Below, one piece after another: positions 1-9,397 of a DNA stretch of 64,000 nt (its first letter is position 1; the number at the start of each line of letters is the position of its first letter). A program made the position numbers and the translations under genes. Below the pieces are notes generated by a model, which did not search any database, had not been told where the DNA came from, and worked only from the letters and a program-made list of their open reading frames with translations. The stretch spans positions 1,236,001 to 1,300,000 of the forward strand of contig NZ_CP007202.1 of assembly GCF_000941055.1 (NCBI RefSeq). The letters are read 5' to 3'. This stretch comes from Siansivirga zeaxanthinifaciens CC-SAMT-1. Its GTDB lineage: Bacteria > Bacteroidota > Bacteroidia > Flavobacteriales > Flavobacteriaceae.

Positions 1-66
1 AAGTGCTAATAAAAGAGCTAAAATAATAAGTATAGAGATGCCGAAAATTTTTAGTGCTTTCTTCAA
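1..66 (-). CDS. N-terminus of a membrane-anchored protein (partial)
   Basis: Only the first 22 codons of a minus-strand gene lie in the window; the rest is beyond position 1. From a TTG at 66-64 the frame reads MKKALKIFGISILIILALLL, a short basic start followed by a hydrophobic stretch, as in a signal anchor. An in-frame stop lies about 13 codons upstream and no ATG or GTG falls between, so TTG is the most likely start. The pattern resembles the N-termini of AsmA-like or other inner-membrane-anchored envelope proteins, but the family cannot be identified from this much sequence. Confidence 0.5.
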   Translation of the reverse strand, partial: MKKALKIFGISILIILALLLAL

Positions 67-172
67 AATAATGAGCGTTTAGAGTTTGTAATTACTTTAT
101 AAAAAGATATACGCAAAAATGCGACGAAAAGTTTTAATATAAGAATTTACGACGTTAAGTTTTGTATAAAGT

Positions 173-877
173 TTATATGAGGTCTATTTCTTCGTTCACC
201 TTTAAATTGAAGCGTTTACTAAATAAAAACACACCTAAATATAAAAATGGGGTATCTAAAACGGCAATAATGAGCTTAAATAGAAAACCACTAATAAGCA
301 GTCCGTTAAAATTGGCCCAATCTATAATACCGAAAAAACATAAAAGGGTTACAATACTAAGGGTATCAACAAATTGAGAAAACCAGGTAGAAAAATTATT
401 TCTAATCCAGAGATGTTTGCCTTTGGTTACGCGTTTCCAGAAATGATAAATTTGAATATCTACAAACTGTGCAAACAAATAGGTAAGCATACTGGCAAAA
501 ACAGCGATGGCCGAGTTGCCAAATACGGTGCTAAACATGTCGTCGCTAACATAAGACCAAGAGGTAGCTGGCACATGGCTGGCTGTAAAAACAATTAATA
601 AAGAGAAAAGTGAAGCAAATATACCAACCACCACAATGTCGTTGGCGCGTTTTTTACCATAAATTTCACTAATTAAATCGGTGATTAAAAAGGTGATAGG
701 ATAAGGTAAAATACCTACCGATATTTCAAAAAGTTTGCTGCCAAAAATCTCCATATCAAACGGATACCAGTAAAAGAATTTTTGAAAAATTAAATTTGAT
801 ACCACCAGCGAGGTAATAAACAATCCTCCTAAAAGCAGATAAATACGTTGGGCAGCAAGTTTGTTTTTTAAGGTCAT
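173..877 (-). CDS. Queuosine precursor transporter (YhhQ/VUT family)
   Basis: A 234-residue integral membrane protein with about six hydrophobic segments. Family signatures are visible: LPYPITFLITDLISEIYGKK near residue 57 and a second block around residues 135-170 with FAQFVDIQIYHFWK and WIRNNFSTWFSQFVDT. Members of the VUT_1/YhhQ family import 7-deazaguanine precursors (preQ0, preQ1 or queuine) through the inner membrane for queuosine synthesis in tRNA. The length fits the family. It is divergent from the folK-dNK gene and no queuosine biosynthesis gene is nearby. The family call is firm; the exact substrate is inferred. Confidence 0.88.
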   Translation of the reverse strand: MTLKNKLAAQRIYLLLGGLFITSLVVSNLIFQKFFYWYPFDMEIFGSKLFEISVGILPYPITFLITDLISEIYGKKRANDIVVVGIFASLFSLLIVFTASHVPATSWSYVSDDMFSTVFGNSAIAVFASMLTYLFAQFVDIQIYHFWKRVTKGKHLWIRNNFSTWFSQFVDTLSIVTLLCFFGIIDWANFNGLLISGFLFKLIIAVLDTPFLYLGVFLFSKRFNLKVNEEIDLI

Positions 878-949
878 GAAATTTTGTGAATAAATAGGCT
901 TCGTAAATATAAAGGAATAAATTTTGTTTTAGTTATTTTGCCATTACTT

Positions 950-2083
950 ATGATGCAACCAACCACATTTTACGTAGCTTTAGGAAGTAATAAAGGCGAT
1001 AAATTTAAAAATCTACAGGACGCTATAGATTTAATTCATTTTAAAATTGGCCACATTACCCTTATTTCTAAAGTGTATAAATCGCCAGCTTTTGGTTTTG
1101 AAAGTGACGATTTTTTTAATTGTTGCCTCATTCTAGAAAGCTATTTAGAACCCCAGGTGGTTTTAGAGTCTTTGCTAAAAATTGAAACACAACTAGGACG
1201 TGTTCGAACAGACCTAAACACATACGAAGCACGTATTATCGATTTAGATATTATTTTGGTTGAAGACCAGATTATAAATACAAACACACTAATAGTACCG
1301 CATCCCGAAATGCAAAAACGAAAGTTTGTTTTGCAGCCATTAAGCGATATTGCATCAAATGTAAAACACCCATTATTACAAAAAGATATTGCGCATTTGT
1401 TAGTTGATTGTGCCGACCCAAGTGTTCTGGAACCTATTAATATTGGGTTAAAAAAACCAAGTAAAGCCATCGATTTTTCTAAATATAGTTTTATTGCTAT
1501 TGAAGGTAATATAGGAGCAGGAAAAACCAGTTTAGCTAACAAAATAGCCAACGATTTTAATGCAAAACTTATTTTAGAACGGTTTGCCGATAATCCGTTT
1601 TTGCCCAAGTTTTATAACGATGCGGTGCGTTATGCTTTTCCATTAGAAATGTCTTTCCTTGCCGATAGATACCAACAAATTAGCGACGATTTATCGCAAC
1701 TTGATTTGTTTAAAGATTTTATTGTTAGTGATTATGATGTTTTTAAATCGCTCATTTTTTCAAAAATAACATTACAAGAAGACGAGTTTAAACTATACAG
1801 AAAGTTGTTTTATTTAATGTATAAAGAGCTTCGTAAACCCGATTTATATGTGTATTTGTATCAAGATACCGAACGTTTGCAGGAAAATATTAAAAAACGC
1901 GGACGCGATTACGAGCAAAATATAGCCAATGAATATCTCGAAAAAATCAATACGGGCTATTTAGAATTTTTAAAAACACAAACCGAATTTAACGTAAAAA
2001 TTATTGATATTTCCAATAGAGATTTCGTAAAAAATCGTTCTGATTATTTATGGGTTTTGAGAGAGATATTATTAAATTCTTGA
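950..2083 (+). CDS. folK: HPPK (FolK)-deoxynucleoside kinase fusion protein
   Basis: A bifunctional protein. Residues about 1-160 are 6-hydroxymethyl-7,8-dihydropterin pyrophosphokinase, a folate pathway enzyme: YVALGSNKGDK at the start, then GFESDDFFNCC, and the YEARIIDLDIIL and VPHPEMQKRKFVLQPL blocks. Residues about 175-377 are a deoxynucleoside kinase: P-loop GNIGAGKT near residue 186, an ERF motif, and a lid with KRGRDYEQ. The dNK part would phosphorylate salvaged deoxynucleosides. The frame extends up to a TTG at 938, but I chose the ATG at 950 (another ATG follows at 953) because homology begins directly after it. The fusion is known from other Bacteroidota. Confidence 0.9.
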   Translation: MMQPTTFYVALGSNKGDKFKNLQDAIDLIHFKIGHITLISKVYKSPAFGFESDDFFNCCLILESYLEPQVVLESLLKIETQLGRVRTDLNTYEARIIDLDIILVEDQIINTNTLIVPHPEMQKRKFVLQPLSDIASNVKHPLLQKDIAHLLVDCADPSVLEPINIGLKKPSKAIDFSKYSFIAIEGNIGAGKTSLANKIANDFNAKLILERFADNPFLPKFYNDAVRYAFPLEMSFLADRYQQISDDLSQLDLFKDFIVSDYDVFKSLIFSKITLQEDEFKLYRKLFYLMYKELRKPDLYVYLYQDTERLQENIKKRGRDYEQNIANEYLEKINTGYLEFLKTQTEFNVKIIDISNRDFVKNRSDYLWVLREILLNS

Positions 2084-2257
2084 TAGTTTTAAAGATTATT
2101 TTCTGCATCATTTGTAATTTTAGCATAATAAATCGACCAATAATTGAGTTATTTATTTAAAATATAATTTAATTAATTTAATGTGCTTTTGCAATTGCAA
2201 GGCTTAACTAGTTCAGCTTATTTGATTACTTATTATTTGAAAATCATTAAAGTAGGA

Positions 2258-2275
2258 CAGGATAGTTCAGGATAG
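2258..2275 (+). repeat. Direct repeat CAGGATAG x2
   Basis: The octamer CAGGATAG occurs twice with a 2-bp spacer, giving an exact 10-bp period, or one helical turn, 47 bp upstream of the lipoprotein gene at 2322. The spacing would suit an activator or repressor site, or the repeat may be chance. Confidence 0.4.
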
Positions 2276-2321
2276 ATTATTTTTTTTAATCTTTAATTTT
2301 ACAAAAAAATTCAAAAAAAAT

Positions 2322-3269
2322 ATGGAAAAAACAAAAAATACACACAGAATATTAACAATTATCTCATTAATTGTTTTTATAACCTATTTTTCTTGTTCGT
2401 CTAGTGATACAGATCTTAGTCAAGAGATAGAGGAGGTTGTTATTCCTGTCCCAGAACCAGAACCAGATCCAGTCCCTGAACCAGAACCAGAAGTGATAAT
2501 TGATGAAGATACAGGTCCTTATACAACATGCAATCCCGAAGGTGAAAATGCTACTAGAACATCAAACGATCTACCCAACCCTGTTAATGTTGGGACTATT
2601 GATGATAGGAGTTGTTATGCAAATTACAAAGAGGTTGAAATTGATGGACTTACTTGGGGAATATACAACATAACAGCTGGTTCCAATAATCAGGATGCTC
2701 CAAATACCTTACAACCTCGAATAGAACGTTCATTACCTGTAGCGAACTCCAATGTAGGATCATCTGTTAAATTTACAGGAGACTTTAGAATTCTAGAAGT
2801 AGCTGATGCAGGTTCTTTTGGTCAAGATGGTACTTACATAGCACAAGCTAAAGGACAACACACTGGTGGCGGAGGTTCTGCCGATCCCGCTATTTGTCTA
2901 TATAGAGCACATCCTGTTTACGGTACAGGTAGTAAAGCAGATAAACAAGTTGCTTTTGATATCTATGCTGAGCGTATATTAGAACGTGGTGGCTCTGGAA
3001 GCGGTAGAGAAGTTGTTCTACTAAAAAGAGTTAATAAAAATGAAATAACTTCTTTTGTGTTAGAGGTAGGTTTTAAAGTAGACCCAAGCGATTCTTCAAA
3101 AAAAATACACTATTGTAATGCTATAATTGGAGGTGAAGCCTTTAATTGGAATATTCCTTCACCAGAAAGAGGGACCCAATCGAAAATTAGATATGGTGCA
3201 TACCGAGTTAGAGGCGGAAGAGCACAGATTAGATGGGCAAATACAACGCATGAAAGAGTTCAAAACTAA
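2322..3269 (+). CDS. Surface or periplasmic lipoprotein with Pro/Glu linker
   Basis: A 315-residue lipoprotein. Residues 1-25 form a type II signal peptide ending in FSC (Cys25), followed by SSSD. An extended linker rich in alternating Pro and Glu (about residues 40-60) leads to a compact C-terminal domain (about residues 75-315) with Gly-rich loops ([12 protein letters not shown]) and alternating beta-type sequence. The domain looks like a beta-jelly-roll and could bind or cut a polysaccharide, but I do not recognise a family or catalytic motif, so function is left open. It is monocistronic, with repeats upstream and a terminator downstream. Confidence 0.8.
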   Translation: MEKTKNTHRILTIISLIVFITYFSCSSSDTDLSQEIEEVVIPVPEPEPDPVPEPEPEVIIDEDTGPYTTCNPEGENATRTSNDLPNPVNVGTIDDRSCYANYKEVEIDGLTWGIYNITAGSNNQDAPNTLQPRIERSLPVANSNVGSSVKFTGDFRILEVADAGSFGQDGTYIAQAKGQHTGGGGSADPAICLYRAHPVYGTGSKADKQVAFDIYAERILERGGSGSGREVVLLKRVNKNEITSFVLEVGFKVDPSDSSKKIHYCNAIIGGEAFNWNIPSPERGTQSKIRYGAYRVRGGRAQIRWANTTHERVQN

Positions 3270-3311
3270 TTTAAATTTGATTTAGAATCGTATTCTATAA
3301 ACGTAAAATAA

Positions 3312-3343
3312 AAAAGGCTGCCTTAGAAGGTAGCTTTTTTTAT
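3312..3343 (+). terminator. Rho-independent terminator
   Basis: Stem GCTGCCTT/AAGGTAGC (one G-U pair) followed by a T-tract, 43 bp after the lipoprotein gene. A-rich DNA on the left arm means it may also stop transcripts of the convergent methyltransferase gene. Confidence 0.8.
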
Positions 3344-3372
3344 TTAGGAGACAAAACCAAATATGAAAAGGT

Positions 3373-4035
3373 TTATGGTAATTCATATAATATGGTGATA
3401 ATTTGACTTTTGTTGGGTCTATCTAAATAATACGTTGTTAGTTGTTTCGCACAATTAATTTTTAAATTAAATGGAGGTTTTAATAAATCAACTCCACTAT
3501 CGTGTTTTAACCGAATACCTTGGCCAGATATAATATCCTTATTCGGAATAAAATCACCTAAAGGAATATGCTCAGTTAGGATAATATATTTATAATAGTG
3601 GATTTTTTTAAGGATGCTTTTAATCTCAGCGTTTGATAAATGTTGCAATACTTGTCTTAAAATAATACAGTCTGCATTAGGAAGTTCATCTATTGCAATA
3701 TTTATGCAGTGGAATTCTAAATTATCAGCTTTAAATAATTTTTTATTTCTTTTAATTAGGCTATCCACAATATCAATAGCAATATATGTTTTAGTGAATT
3801 TTATAAGGTGCTTTCCAATATTAAAATCGCCACAACCTAAATCGCAGACTACCAGTGGTTTTTTATGAGATTTTAAAAAAGTGATTACAGTTTCTATATA
3901 GGGGGTTATAATTTTAGGTTCGTGAGATCCTTCACCCGAGTAAAAATCAAATGTATGGCCTCCCCAAAGATGCATGTTATAGATTTGTTCCATAACAGCT
4001 TTTGTTGGCCAGGGTGTTTTTGATTTTTTTTCCAA
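3373..4035 (-). CDS. Class I SAM-dependent methyltransferase
   Basis: A 220-residue cytoplasmic protein. SAM-binding motif I, VVCDLGCGDFNIGKHL, lies near residue 63. An acidic residue at the end of the next strand (YIAIDIVD) and a motif IV-like ADCIILRQVLQHL follow, the order seen in Rossmann-fold methyltransferases. The N-terminus contains WGGHTFDFYSGEGSH, which may take part in substrate binding. The substrate cannot be inferred. It is convergent with the lipoprotein gene and lies 82 bp downstream of the rRNA/tRNA methyltransferase gene on the same strand, so the two may be cotranscribed. Confidence 0.8.
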   Translation of the reverse strand: MEKKSKTPWPTKAVMEQIYNMHLWGGHTFDFYSGEGSHEPKIITPYIETVITFLKSHKKPLVVCDLGCGDFNIGKHLIKFTKTYIAIDIVDSLIKRNKKLFKADNLEFHCINIAIDELPNADCIILRQVLQHLSNAEIKSILKKIHYYKYIILTEHIPLGDFIPNKDIISGQGIRLKHDSGVDLLKPPFNLKINCAKQLTTYYLDRPNKSQIITILYELP

Positions 4036-4117
4036 AGTTTTTTAAAAAAAATGTTGTTTAAATATCGATATTTAATACCATTAAGAAAACGGTTTTCGGT
4101 GTATAGTTCTAGTCGAT

Positions 4118-4657
4118 TTATTGCGTTGCTTGATGCAGCTTACTAAACACATCCCAAATTACAATACCGCAACTCACCGAAATATTTAAAGAATGTTTGG
4201 TGCCGTATTGCGGAATTTCAATAACCACATCGCTTGCAGAAACCACTTTTTGTGAAACACCTTTAACTTCGTTGCCAAAAACTAAAGCATAAGTTGTATG
4301 GGCTTCGGGTGCAAAATTATTTAGCATTGTAGCATTTTCGGCCTGCTCAATAGCGCATATTTTAATGTTTTGAGCTTTTAGTTTTTCAATTAAATCCATG
4401 GTGTTTTCAACATATTGCCAGGCTACGGTATCGGTGCTTCCTAATGCTGTTTTATGAATATCTTTGTTTGGCGGTGTTGCCGTAATGCCACAGAGGTAAA
4501 TTTTTTCAACTAAAAAAGCATCACTTGTTCTAAAAACAGAGCCAATATTGTTTAAACTTCTAATATTGTCTAACACAATAATTAGAGGTGTTTTTTTTGC
4601 TTCTTTAAAATCATCGACACTCAATCGGTCTAATTCGCTGTTTTTTAGTTTTCGCAT
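4118..4657 (-). CDS. TrmH/SpoU-family RNA 2'-O-methyltransferase
   Basis: A 179-residue SPOUT-class methyltransferase. The three family motifs are visible: motif 1 as VLDNIRSLNNIGSVFRTSDA near residues 29-48, motif 2 as YALVFGNEVKGVS near residue 125, and motif 3 as IEIPQYGTKHSLNISVSCGIV near residue 147, which forms the SAM-binding knot. It lacks the extra N-terminal ribosome-substrate domain of RlmB, so it is closer to the short TrmH/TrmL-like forms. It probably methylates a tRNA or rRNA ribose; the position is unknown. It is divergent from mutS. Confidence 0.88.
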   Translation of the reverse strand: MRKLKNSELDRLSVDDFKEAKKTPLIIVLDNIRSLNNIGSVFRTSDAFLVEKIYLCGITATPPNKDIHKTALGSTDTVAWQYVENTMDLIEKLKAQNIKICAIEQAENATMLNNFAPEAHTTYALVFGNEVKGVSQKVVSASDVVIEIPQYGTKHSLNISVSCGIVIWDVFSKLHQATQ

Positions 4658-4779
4658 TTAATAAATGATTAATAATTGTAGATAACTTATAGGGTTTCAA
4701 CTTCAAAAAAAATCAAAATAACAGTACATTAGCAATCTTACAATACATGCAAAAATAACACTTAAAAACCACTTTACCA

Positions 4780-7392
4780 TTGGCAAAAAAAGAGAAAAAA
4801 GAAACACCTTTAATGAAGCAGTATAACGCTATAAAAGCAAAATATCCTGATGCTTTATTGTTGTTTCGCGTGGGTGATTTTTATGAAACCTTTGGTGAAG
4901 ATGCTATTAAAACCGCTGGGATTTTAGGTATTATTTTGACTAAGCGTGGCGCTGGAAGTGAGAGTGAAATTGAACTAGCAGGATTTCCGCACCATTCTTT
5001 AAATACGTATTTACCAAAACTTGTAAAAGCCGGAGAGCGCGTTGCTATATGCGATCAATTAGAAGACCCCAAGCAAACAAAAACCATTGTAAAGCGAGGT
5101 GTTACCGAGTTAGTAACGCCTGGTGTAGCCTTAAATGATGAGGTATTAATATCGAAATCGAATAACTTTTTATGTTCGGTGTATTTCGATAAAAAAAACA
5201 TTGGTGTTTCTTTTTTAGATATCTCTACAGGTGAGTTTTTAACCTCACAAGGCAATGCCGAATACATTGATAAGTTATTACAAAATTTTAATCCGAGTGA
5301 AGTTTTGGTTTCTAAGCAAAAACGCACGTTGTTTAACGAAACGTTTGGCACCGATTTTCATACATTTTATTTAGAAGATTGGGTTTACCAAACCGATTAT
5401 GCTTACGAAACCTTAATTAAACATTTTAACACAAAAACCTTAAAAGGGTTTGGTATTGAAGCGTTGCAGGAAGGTATTATAGCCTCGGGTTCGGTGCTTC
5501 ATTATTTATCGGAAACGCAGCATAATAAATTAGAGCATATTGCCTCTATTTCAAGAATTGCCGAAGACGATTATGTTTGGATGGATAAATTTACCATTCG
5601 TAATTTAGAGTTGTACAATTCTACAAACAACAATGCGGTTACCCTTTTAAGCGTCATTGATAAAACAATTTCGCCTATGGGCGGGCGTATGTTAAAACGC
5701 TGGTTGGCCTTACCTCTTAAAAGCATCGATAAAATAAAGCAACGCCATGAAGTGGTTAGTTTTTTCACCAAGGAAACTTCGGTGCTTCAGAAAATACAAA
5801 ATCAAATAAAACATATTGGCGATTTAGAGCGGTTAATTTCAAAAATAGCTACCGGAAAAGTTAATCCGCGTGAGGTTATTCAGCTTAAAAATTCATTAGA
5901 AGCTATAGTTCCTATAAAATCGATTGCTTCAAACTGCACAAACGAATCTTTAAAAATTATAGGCGATAATTTGCAAAGTTGCGATGTACTTCGCGCCAAA
6001 GTGAAAGAAATGCTTAATGAAGACGCGCCTGTAAATGTATTAAAAGGTCATACCATTTCAGCGGGCTTTTCGCAAGAGTTAGACGAGCTTCGAGGTTTAT
6101 CAAAATCAGGAAAAGATTATCTCGATAATATGCTTAAACGCGAAAGTGAACTTACGGGCATCACGTCGCTTAAAATAGATTCAAACAACGTTTTTGGTTA
6201 TTATATTGAAGTGCGCAACACGCATAAAGATAAAGTGCCAGACAGCTGGATACGAAAGCAAACCTTAGTAAATGCCGAGCGCTATATAACCGAAGAATTA
6301 AAAGAATACGAAACCAAAATATTAGGTGCCGAAGATAAAATTCTAGCCATCGAGCAGCAATTGTTTGCCGAATTGGTAGCATGGTTAAACCAATATATAA
6401 AACCGGTACAACAAAATGCCTATTTAATTGGCCAGTTAGACTGTTTATGTGGTTTTGCTCAATTAGCTATCGATAATAACTACATCTACCCAGAGATGGA
6501 TGCTAGTTTTGATTTAGATATTAAAGAGGGACGCCATCCAGTTATAGAAAAACAATTGCCTATTGGAGAAGCCTACATTGCCAACGATGTGTTTTTAGAT
6601 AGAGCAACCCAGCAAATTATCATGATTACCGGGCCCAATATGTCGGGTAAATCGGCTATTTTACGTCAAACAGCCTTAATCGTTTTATTGGCTCAAATGG
6701 GTAGTTTTGTTCCAGCAAAAGAAGCCCGAATTGGTTTAGTAGATAAAATATTTACCAGAGTAGGAGCGAGCGATAATATCTCGATGGGCGAATCGACTTT
6801 TATGGTTGAAATGAACGAAACAGCTTCTATTCTTAATAATATATCCGATAGAAGTTTGGTGTTACTCGATGAAATTGGTCGTGGCACCAGTACTTATGAT
6901 GGTATTTCTATAGCCTGGGCGATTAGTGAGTATTTACATGAACACCCATCAAAACCCAAAACATTATTTGCAACACATTACCACGAACTTAATGAAATGA
7001 CCGAAACTTTTAGTCGTATTAAAAACTTTAATGTTTCGGTAAAAGAATTAAAAGACAATGTGCTTTTTTTAAGAAAACTGGTAGAAGGTGGTAGCGAGCA
7101 TAGTTTTGGTATTCATGTAGCTAAAATGGCCGGAATGCCGCAGCAGGTTTTGCGACGCGCTAATCAGGTTTTGAAAAAATTAGAGAAGTCGCATTCCAGT
7201 GAAGAACTCACCGAAACAGTTAAATCTTTAAATAATGAGATGCAACTCAGTTTTTTTAATTTAGACGACCCTTTGTTAGAAAATATAAAAGAAGAAATAC
7301 TACATACTGATATAGATACACTTACACCTGTTGAAGCCCTCATGAAATTAAACGAAATTAAACGTATGTTGGTAAAGAAATCTAAAAACTAA
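4780..7392 (+). CDS. mutS: DNA mismatch repair protein MutS
   Basis: An 870-residue MutS of standard bacterial length. The mismatch-reading Phe-x-Glu motif is in GDFYETF (Phe34, Glu36). The ATPase domain shows Walker [12 protein letters not shown] near residue 624, the ST-rich signature [11 protein letters not shown], Walker [17 protein letters not shown] and the switch histidine motif THYHELNEM. The C-terminus holds the dimerisation helices. Translation starts at a TTG (4780-4782); no in-frame ATG lies closer, and the sequence after it ([14 protein letters not shown]) matches the usual MutS start. The tRNA pair follows 98 bp downstream. Confidence 0.97.
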   Translation: MAKKEKKETPLMKQYNAIKAKYPDALLLFRVGDFYETFGEDAIKTAGILGIILTKRGAGSESEIELAGFPHHSLNTYLPKLVKAGERVAICDQLEDPKQTKTIVKRGVTELVTPGVALNDEVLISKSNNFLCSVYFDKKNIGVSFLDISTGEFLTSQGNAEYIDKLLQNFNPSEVLVSKQKRTLFNETFGTDFHTFYLEDWVYQTDYAYETLIKHFNTKTLKGFGIEALQEGIIASGSVLHYLSETQHNKLEHIASISRIAEDDYVWMDKFTIRNLELYNSTNNNAVTLLSVIDKTISPMGGRMLKRWLALPLKSIDKIKQRHEVVSFFTKETSVLQKIQNQIKHIGDLERLISKIATGKVNPREVIQLKNSLEAIVPIKSIASNCTNESLKIIGDNLQSCDVLRAKVKEMLNEDAPVNVLKGHTISAGFSQELDELRGLSKSGKDYLDNMLKRESELTGITSLKIDSNNVFGYYIEVRNTHKDKVPDSWIRKQTLVNAERYITEELKEYETKILGAEDKILAIEQQLFAELVAWLNQYIKPVQQNAYLIGQLDCLCGFAQLAIDNNYIYPEMDASFDLDIKEGRHPVIEKQLPIGEAYIANDVFLDRATQQIIMITGPNMSGKSAILRQTALIVLLAQMGSFVPAKEARIGLVDKIFTRVGASDNISMGESTFMVEMNETASILNNISDRSLVLLDEIGRGTSTYDGISIAWAISEYLHEHPSKPKTLFATHYHELNEMTETFSRIKNFNVSVKELKDNVLFLRKLVEGGSEHSFGIHVAKMAGMPQQVLRRANQVLKKLEKSHSSEELTETVKSLNNEMQLSFFNLDDPLLENIKEEILHTDIDTLTPVEALMKLNEIKRMLVKKSKN

Positions 7393-7421
7393 TATTTTTT
7401 TAAAATAATTTCAAAAAAGAC

Positions 7422-7451
7422 TTTGTACTTTTAATAATTGTACTAAATTTG
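7422..7451 (+). promoter_or_regulatory. Bacteroidota sigma-70 promoter for the tRNA pair
   Basis: TTTG (7422-7425) and TAAATTTG (7444-7451) are separated by 18 bp. This matches the Bacteroidota -33 (TTTG) and -7 (TAnnTTTG) elements. The start of tRNA-Gly is 39 bp after the -7 box. Confidence 0.8.
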
Positions 7452-7489
7452 CAACCGCAATAACGATATTGCACGTTCATACAAAGACT

Positions 7490-7561
7490 GCGAAAGTAGC
7501 TCAGGGGTAGAGCATCACCTTGCCAAGGTGAGGGTCGCGGGTTCAAATCCCGTCTTTCGCT
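7490..7561 (+). tRNA. tRNA-Gly(GCC)
   Basis: A 72-nt cloverleaf. Acceptor GCGAAAG pairs with CTTTCGC, the D-arm is GCTC/GAGC, and the anticodon stem TCACC/GGTGA encloses loop TTGCCAA with anticodon GCC. The T-arm loop is TTCAAAT. The discriminator is T and no CCA is encoded. Confidence 0.96.
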
Positions 7562-9177
7562 CTGAAACTTTCTAAAAATATACCATGCTGAAGTGGTGGA
7601 ATCGGTAGACACGTTGGACTTAAAATCCAATGAACATTAGTTCGTGCGGGTTCAAGTCCCGCCTTCAGTACCAAGTGGGACAAATCATTTTTTTTTGATT
7701 TGTCCCTTTTTTTATTCCCTTGTGAGCCCTTGTTAACACTAGCAATTTTCAAAAGTATAGGGTTTACATCAGCGGTTCGAACTTCATTTTTTTCAAATTG
7801 AAATTTTTTAGGGAATATCGAACCAATTAATTTTCTCTTACGGTCAATATCTGAATTAATAAACAGATTATCAATGCTTTCTAATTTATTTAATCCGTTT
7901 CTATAGGTGTTAAGAATTTCGTTTTGATTGGTTTGCTGTTTTTCTTTATCCTTTAATTCGTTGAAAGTAGTTTCATATCTAATTTTAGCTTTTTGGTAGT
8001 CATTAGAGTCTATTTTCCCATCAATAAACAAGTCCTGTAGCTTTTCAAGTCTCTCGTTAATATCGCTCAATTTTTTGTAATGACTTGCTCCCAGAGCTTG
8101 GGTTTTAGATTGTAGTTTAAACTTATCTTTAATCATTTTAAAGAGTAGGTTTTGGGTGTTTTTATTTAAGCTAATACTCTGTAAGAAGTCTTGAAACCAA
8201 AGTTCCACATCCTGAGCTTTATATCTTGTATTGCATGGTTTCACACAATGGTAATAGTCATAATATTTAGAACGCCCTTTGCTAGAACTAGCTAATAAGG
8301 GATTATGGCAATTAGGGCAAAGCACAAAATCTTTTAATGGAAAAATGGGATTTATTTTTTTATGTTTTAGTTTAAACTGCTTTTTTCCACCATCAATAAT
8401 GGATTGCACCTCTTGAAATAATGCTTTAGAAACAATAGGTTCATGTATGCCCTCTACAATCATTTCCTGCTCGTCTTTGAATGCTTTAATGTAAATATCT
8501 CCACAATAGAGGCTGTTTCTGATAATTCTAGCAAAAGCAGATTTACTAGTCTTAAATCCATTTTTTCTTAGAATATCCAGTACCTCTTTTTGATTGTAGT
8601 GTTTAGAAGCAATAAGCTCAAAAGCTTTCTGAATATGTTTAGCATCTTCATTGGGTTTAAGAATGGGTTTCTTGTGGTTGTCTCTACCCATATCATAGCC
8701 TTTAGGAGGGCTAGCTACATATCTCCCTTCTTTAAAAGCACGTCTCATACCAGATATGACATTAAGGGAACGTCTTTGATTTTCAACCTCTGGTATAGAC
8801 AGATATACTGCAAGCATGATTCCCTGTTCAGGGATAGATAAATCTAAAGGTTGTTCGATAGCATTGACGATAATACCTAAATCATTAAAGGTTTTAATAA
8901 TATTATAAGATTCGGTGGTATTTCTAGAAAACCTATCCCATTTTATAAATAAAATTTCATCAATGGTTGTAGCATTCTTTTTGGCATACTGCATAAGCTT
9001 TTTGAATTCGGGTCTATTAAATGTTTTAGCAGAATAATCTTCTCTGTAGACACCTATAATATCATAGTTATTAAGTTTGCAGTAGTTTTTCAGTTTTTGC
9101 TCTTGGTCTCGCAATGAAAATCCTTTGTCAGCTTGTTCGTCTGTAGAAACCCTGACGTATAAAATAGCTTGTTTCAT
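7543..9177 (-). CDS. Large serine recombinase (resolvase/invertase family)
   Basis: A site-specific DNA recombinase. The N-terminal resolvase domain begins ILYVRVSTDEQADKG, where the Ser is the expected nucleophile, and continues with IKWDRFSRNT. A 'recombinase' domain follows (PPKGYDM to RNSLYCGDIY), then a zinc ribbon (CPNCHNPLLASSS, YYHCVKPCNTRY) and a coiled coil. I chose ATG 9177 because MKQAILYVRVS begins the domain; the frame is open to 9207. Its stop overlaps tRNA-Gly: from about 7713 downward the frame crosses the tRNA terminator and reads LKAGLEPARTNVHWILSP, an antisense translation of tRNA-Leu. The native protein probably ended near RDKSKK, and the tail results from integration. 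Confidence 0.88.
   Translation of the reverse strand: MKQAILYVRVSTDEQADKGFSLRDQEQKLKNYCKLNNYDIIGVYREDYSAKTFNRPEFKKLMQYAKKNATTIDEILFIKWDRFSRNTTESYNIIKTFNDLGIIVNAIEQPLDLSIPEQGIMLAVYLSIPEVENQRRSLNVISGMRRAFKEGRYVASPPKGYDMGRDNHKKPILKPNEDAKHIQKAFELIASKHYNQKEVLDILRKNGFKTSKSAFARIIRNSLYCGDIYIKAFKDEQEMIVEGIHEPIVSKALFQEVQSIIDGGKKQFKLKHKKINPIFPLKDFVLCPNCHNPLLASSSKGRSKYYDYYHCVKPCNTRYKAQDVELWFQDFLQSISLNKNTQNLLFKMIKDKFKLQSKTQALGASHYKKLSDINERLEKLQDLFIDGKIDSNDYQKAKIRYETTFNELKDKEKQQTNQNEILNTYRNGLNKLESIDNLFINSDIDRKRKLIGSIFPKKFQFEKNEVRTADVNPILLKIASVNKGSQGNKKRDKSKKNDLSHLVLKAGLEPARTNVHWILSPTCLPIPPLQHGIFLESFRAKDGI
7587..7673 (+). tRNA. tRNA-Leu(UAA), insertion site of the accessory island
   Basis: An 87-nt class II tRNA with encoded CCA. 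The acceptor GCTGAAG pairs with CTTCAGT (first pair G-U), the anticodon stem TTGGA/TCCAA encloses CTTAAAA with anticodon TAA, a long variable arm follows, and the T-arm is GCGGG/CCCGC. It lies 25 bp after tRNA-Gly and probably shares its transcript. Unlike tRNA-Gly it encodes CCA. The recombinase reading frame runs antisense through the whole gene. Confidence 0.96.
7677..7713 (+). terminator. Strong terminator after tRNA-Leu
   Basis: A perfect 11-bp stem GGGACAAATCA/TGATTTGTCCC with an 8-nt T loop, followed by seven T, begins 4 bp after the encoded CCA. It lies inside the extended recombinase reading frame on the other strand, which suggests that the end of that frame is not recombinase sequence in origin. 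Confidence 0.9.
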
Positions 9178-9359
9178 AATGTATCGATTTTTGTAAGGTT
9201 GTCGCATATCATTTCTGAAAGAACTTCCAATAGGTTAATAATCTCTTTTATTTCTGCTTCCGTATAAGGTGTTTTGTTTTGATGGTTTAAAATTGTTGTT
9301 GCTTCATTAATATTCACGATTTCCAATATGGTGGATAAAAATAGAGCTACTATTGTCAT
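9174..9359 (-). CDS. Small protein coupled to the recombinase
   Basis: A 61-residue ORF whose TGA overlaps the recombinase ATG as ATGA, the usual sign of translational coupling. Its sequence has a hydrophobic start and an amphipathic C-terminal half (TEAEIKEIINLLEVLSEMI). I recognise no family. Position and coupling suggest a role with the recombinase, for example as a directionality or regulatory factor, but that is inference. Confidence 0.55.
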   Translation of the reverse strand: MTIVALFLSTILEIVNINEATTILNHQNKTPYTEAEIKEIINLLEVLSEMICDNLTKIDTL

Positions 9360-9397
9360 CTCACTTTTGGCGATGAAGTGCTAAGGGCCTCTTAGGA

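Noticed and set aside
938..949. TTG start extending folK by four codons
   Set aside because: Two ATG codons follow at 950 and 953, right before the conserved HPPK start.
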